Shown here piece after piece: positions 61,930 to 64,000 of a stretch of DNA of 64,000 bases. Position 1 is the stretch's first letter; each line of letters begins with the position of its first letter. Below the pieces are notes generated by a model, which saw nothing but the letters and a program-made list of their open reading frames with translations, searched no databases and had not been told where the DNA came from. Made by a program: the position numbers and the translations under genes. The stretch covers positions 3,444,928 through 3,508,927 of the forward strand of contig JAHBXH010000001.1 of the NCBI GenBank assembly GCA_019636555.1. The letters are read 5' to 3'. Source of the DNA: Phycisphaeraceae bacterium. GTDB lineage: Bacteria > Planctomycetota > Phycisphaerae > Phycisphaerales > UBA1924.

Positions 61930-62772
61930 GTGCGCCGTCTCCCCCTCATGATTCCCGCCGGGCTATGCCTGGGTGTTTCGCCGCCTGCTTTCGGCCAGTA
62001 CACGCTTTTCTCGCCGGTTCCTCGCGACCAGATGCGGCCGATGTCGACCGACCGACCGGATGTCACGGAGTCGCCGTACACGGTGGATGCCGGACATTTC
62101 CAGCTCGAAATGAGCTTCGCCGAGTGGACCCTGCGGAACGCCGACTCTTCTTCGCCCCGGGTGCGCGAATGGGGCGTTGCTCCTTTTCTCGCCAAAGCCG
62201 GACTGCTCGACAATGTGGATCTTCAGATCGGACTGGAGCCTTATGTGTGGATTCACACCGACGACCCCGCTGGCGGCACGATCGCGCAGGGATTTGGGGA
62301 TACAACCGTCCGGCTGAAGGTCAATCTCTACGGGAATGACGACACTTCGGAACACGCGTTCGCGATCGCCGCGATGCCGGCGATCAAGATTCCAACAGCG
62401 CATCCCGGAATCGGAAACGACCAGTTCGCGTTCGCGATGATCATCCCAGCGGGATTGGGGCTCGGACACGGATGGGATCTGGGCGCGATGGCCGAGTTCG
62501 ACCTTGTGCAAGCGGGCGGGACAGGTTTGTACAGCGTCGACTTTGTTCACACGGCCACGCTCGGAAAAGAATTCACCGAAGCCGTCGGTGCGTTTGTCGA
62601 ATACGCGGGGGTCGCAAACTTCTCGCACGCTGAGCCTTACCGGGCTTCGCTCAATCTCGGCGCGTGGTGGCAAGTGACGCCCGACCTCAAGTACGACGGC
62701 GGAGTCCGGATCGGACTCACGGACGCCGCGAGCGCCGTCGAGATTTTCGCCGGGATGACCGTGCGGTATTGA
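61930..62772 (+). CDS. Outer-membrane transporter-like protein (MetA_deg type)
   Basis: 280 residues from the GTG at 61930; an ATG at 61948 is the alternative. The predicted transcription start lies at about 61931, so the message would be nearly or truly leaderless. Signal peptide (LPLMIPAGLCLGVSPPAFG). The mature protein begins MSTDRPDVTESPYTVDAGHFQLE, the usual opening of the phenol_MetA_deg-type outer membrane proteins, and continues as amphipathic beta strands to a terminal Tyr (EIFAGMTVRY), typical of barrel insertion. With Nramp behind it, it may let metal ions cross the outer membrane. Confidence 0.72.
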   Translation: MRRLPLMIPAGLCLGVSPPAFGQYTLFSPVPRDQMRPMSTDRPDVTESPYTVDAGHFQLEMSFAEWTLRNADSSSPRVREWGVAPFLAKAGLLDNVDLQIGLEPYVWIHTDDPAGGTIAQGFGDTTVRLKVNLYGNDDTSEHAFAIAAMPAIKIPTAHPGIGNDQFAFAMIIPAGLGLGHGWDLGAMAEFDLVQAGGTGLYSVDFVHTATLGKEFTEAVGAFVEYAGVANFSHAEPYRASLNLGAWWQVTPDLKYDGGVRIGLTDAASAVEIFAGMTVRY

Positions 62773-62781
62773 GAAGAGACC

Positions 62782-64000
62782 ATGACAAACACTCCGCCGA
62801 ATCCATCCGACCCGACTCCAGCAACCCCTGCGATCGAGCCCGGCTGGCGAGCCCGAAGCTCAACTCCTTCGCTCGCGGAGGTGCACGCATCAGTCCCGGT
62901 CCCCACCACCGGTTCGTTCTGGAAGAAGCTTTTCGCGTTTACTGGGCCGGGGCTGATGGTCTCGGTCGGATACATGGACCCGGGCAACTGGGCGACGGAC
63001 CTCGCGGGCGGCGCGCAGTTCGGATACACGCTGCTCACGGTCATTCTGATCTCGAACATCATGGCGATGGTGCTGCAGCACCTCGCGCTGAAGCTCGGCG
63101 TTGTGACCGGGCGCGATCTGGCCCAGGCCTGCCGCGATCACTACAGCAAGCCCGTTGGATTCGTTTTGTGGGTGTTGTGTGAAATCGCGATTGCCGCGTG
63201 CGATCTTGCGGAAGTGATCGGTTCCGCGATCGCGCTCAATCTGCTGTTCGGAATCCCGTTGTGGCTCGGCGTGTGCATCACCGCTGTCGATGTGCTTCTG
63301 ATTCTCACGCTGCAGTATCGCGGTTTCCGCGCAATCGAGGCCGTGATCGCGGCACTCGTGCTCACCATCGGCCTGTGCTTTGCGTACGAGATGATCGCGT
63401 CGAGGCCGGATATTCTCGGCATCGCTTCGGGACTCTTGCCCCGCCCGGAGGTCGTGACCGACCCCGCCAAGCTCTACATCGCCATCGGCATTCTGGGTGC
63501 GACCGTCATGCCGCACAATCTTTACCTGCACAGCAGCATCGTGCAGACGCGCCGATACGAACGCACCGACGCGGGCAAGGCGATGGCGGTGAAATTCGCG
63601 ACCATCGACTCGACCGCCGCGCTGTTCATCGCGTTCTTCATCAACGCCGCGATTCTCATTCTTGCCGCGGCAACGTTCCACAATTCCGGCCACCAGGATG
63701 TCGCGGGAATCGAGCAGGCGTTCGAACTTCTTACGCCCGTGCTCGGCGCGACTGCCGCGAGCACGGTCTTTGCGATCGCCCTTCTCGCCAGCGGCCAGAA
63801 CAGCACGCTGACCGGCACGCTCGCCGGGCAGATCGTCATGGAAGGGTTTTTGAATATCCGGCTGAAGCCGTGGCTTCGACGCCTCATCACCCGCATGGTC
63901 GCGATCGTTCCGGCCGCGATCGTCGCGGTTCTGTACGGTTCCAAGGGCGTTAACGAGCTGCTCATCCTGAGCCAGGTCATTCTCTCGCTGCAGTTGTCGT
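62782..64000 (+). CDS. mntH: Nramp-family divalent metal transporter, 3' end outside window
   Basis: The ATG at 62782 opens a frame that stays open to the window edge (406 codons visible). A Pro/Thr-rich N-terminal tail of about 50 residues precedes the first helix with the Nramp signature [21 protein letters not shown] (DPGN binds the metal; motif given across its core). Helix 6 carries [16 protein letters not shown] (MPHN, the second metal site). Eight or nine helices are visible. Imports Mn2+ or Fe2+ with protons. It follows the porin-like gene by nine bases and shares its operator-controlled promoter. Confidence 0.93.
   Translation, partial: MTNTPPNPSDPTPATPAIEPGWRARSSTPSLAEVHASVPVPTTGSFWKKLFAFTGPGLMVSVGYMDPGNWATDLAGGAQFGYTLLTVILISNIMAMVLQHLALKLGVVTGRDLAQACRDHYSKPVGFVLWVLCEIAIAACDLAEVIGSAIALNLLFGIPLWLGVCITAVDVLLILTLQYRGFRAIEAVIAALVLTIGLCFAYEMIASRPDILGIASGLLPRPEVVTDPAKLYIAIGILGATVMPHNLYLHSSIVQTRRYERTDAGKAMAVKFATIDSTAALFIAFFINAAILILAAATFHNSGHQDVAGIEQAFELLTPVLGATAASTVFAIALLASGQNSTLTGTLAGQIVMEGFLNIRLKPWLRRLITRMVAIVPAAIVAVLYGSKGVNELLILSQVILSLQLS

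Overview
This 64 kb window is GC-rich, densely coding chromosomal DNA that looks like a member of the Planctomycetota, most likely class Phycisphaerae. Three secreted proteins end in a paired repeat of the form DLNxDGxVDDxDFxxFxxxYN ending in CP, a dockerin-like tail I associate with that class. Other pointers are a subtilase, a VIT/VWA protein, a DUF11 lipoprotein, an Hc1-like histone and many unrecognised secreted proteins. GTG and TTG starts are common, and Shine-Dalgarno sites are usually clear. I see no rRNA, tRNA, CRISPR array, prophage or intact insertion sequence.

Layout. 0-3.5 kb: the end of a copper/silver efflux operon (heavy-metal-binding domain, TolC-like lipoprotein, Tat-exported two-domain multicopper oxidase, HMA chaperone), closed by a 138-bp MITE-like inverted-repeat element. 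3.7-10.3 kb: a Pmp3-like membrane protein, a YSC84-type lipoprotein, a subtilase, a DUF11 lipoprotein and a GT23-like fucosyltransferase homologue. 10.3-14.4 kb (minus strand): rsmA, an APH-family kinase, an Hc1-like mini-histone, a FabZ-like dehydratase and manA. 14.4-22 kb: a DUF4375 protein, HAD phosphatase, threonine synthase, an unknown gene, aat, two paralogous small membrane proteins and a GH133 debranching enzyme. 22-33 kb: guaB, a methyltransferase, an MBL-fold hydrolase, two unknown minus-strand genes, a DUF2339 protein with an internal duplication, a Na/Pi cotransporter and a membrane-anchored thioredoxin.

33-38.5 kb: a Kazal-like small secreted protein, a gene-poor stretch with three intrinsic terminators and a candidate structured RNA, the first dockerin-type protein, a small accessory island (Panacea/DUF4065 plus RelE-like toxin pair and an IrrE-like metallopeptidase), and asnS. 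38.6-46.3 kb: two more dockerin-type proteins (one an astacin) around a GT-C-like membrane protein and an rplK-rplA-rplJ operon that ends at a terminator without rplL. 46.6-57.2 kb: clpC, a VIT/VWA protein, a 2-hydroxyacid dehydrogenase, a fused iron-type ABC permease, a GT87 mannosyltransferase-like protein and two FKBP isomerases with a related small lipoprotein. 57.3-64 kb: a membrane-anchored unknown, a 17-residue Lys/Arg microprotein, an amidohydrolase, a 37-residue basic protein, phenylalanine hydroxylase and a porin-like gene followed by an Nramp metal transporter that runs off the right edge.

The most unusual observations are: a related short repeat read in the same frame inside both RsmA and AsnRS; the candidate structured RNA and micro-genes that the standard gene size range would miss; the promoter/operator overlap in front of the porin-Nramp pair, which implies a nearly leaderless message; and the predicted Panacea toxin-antitoxin pair. 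All function calls rest on motifs read by eye; no database search was possible.
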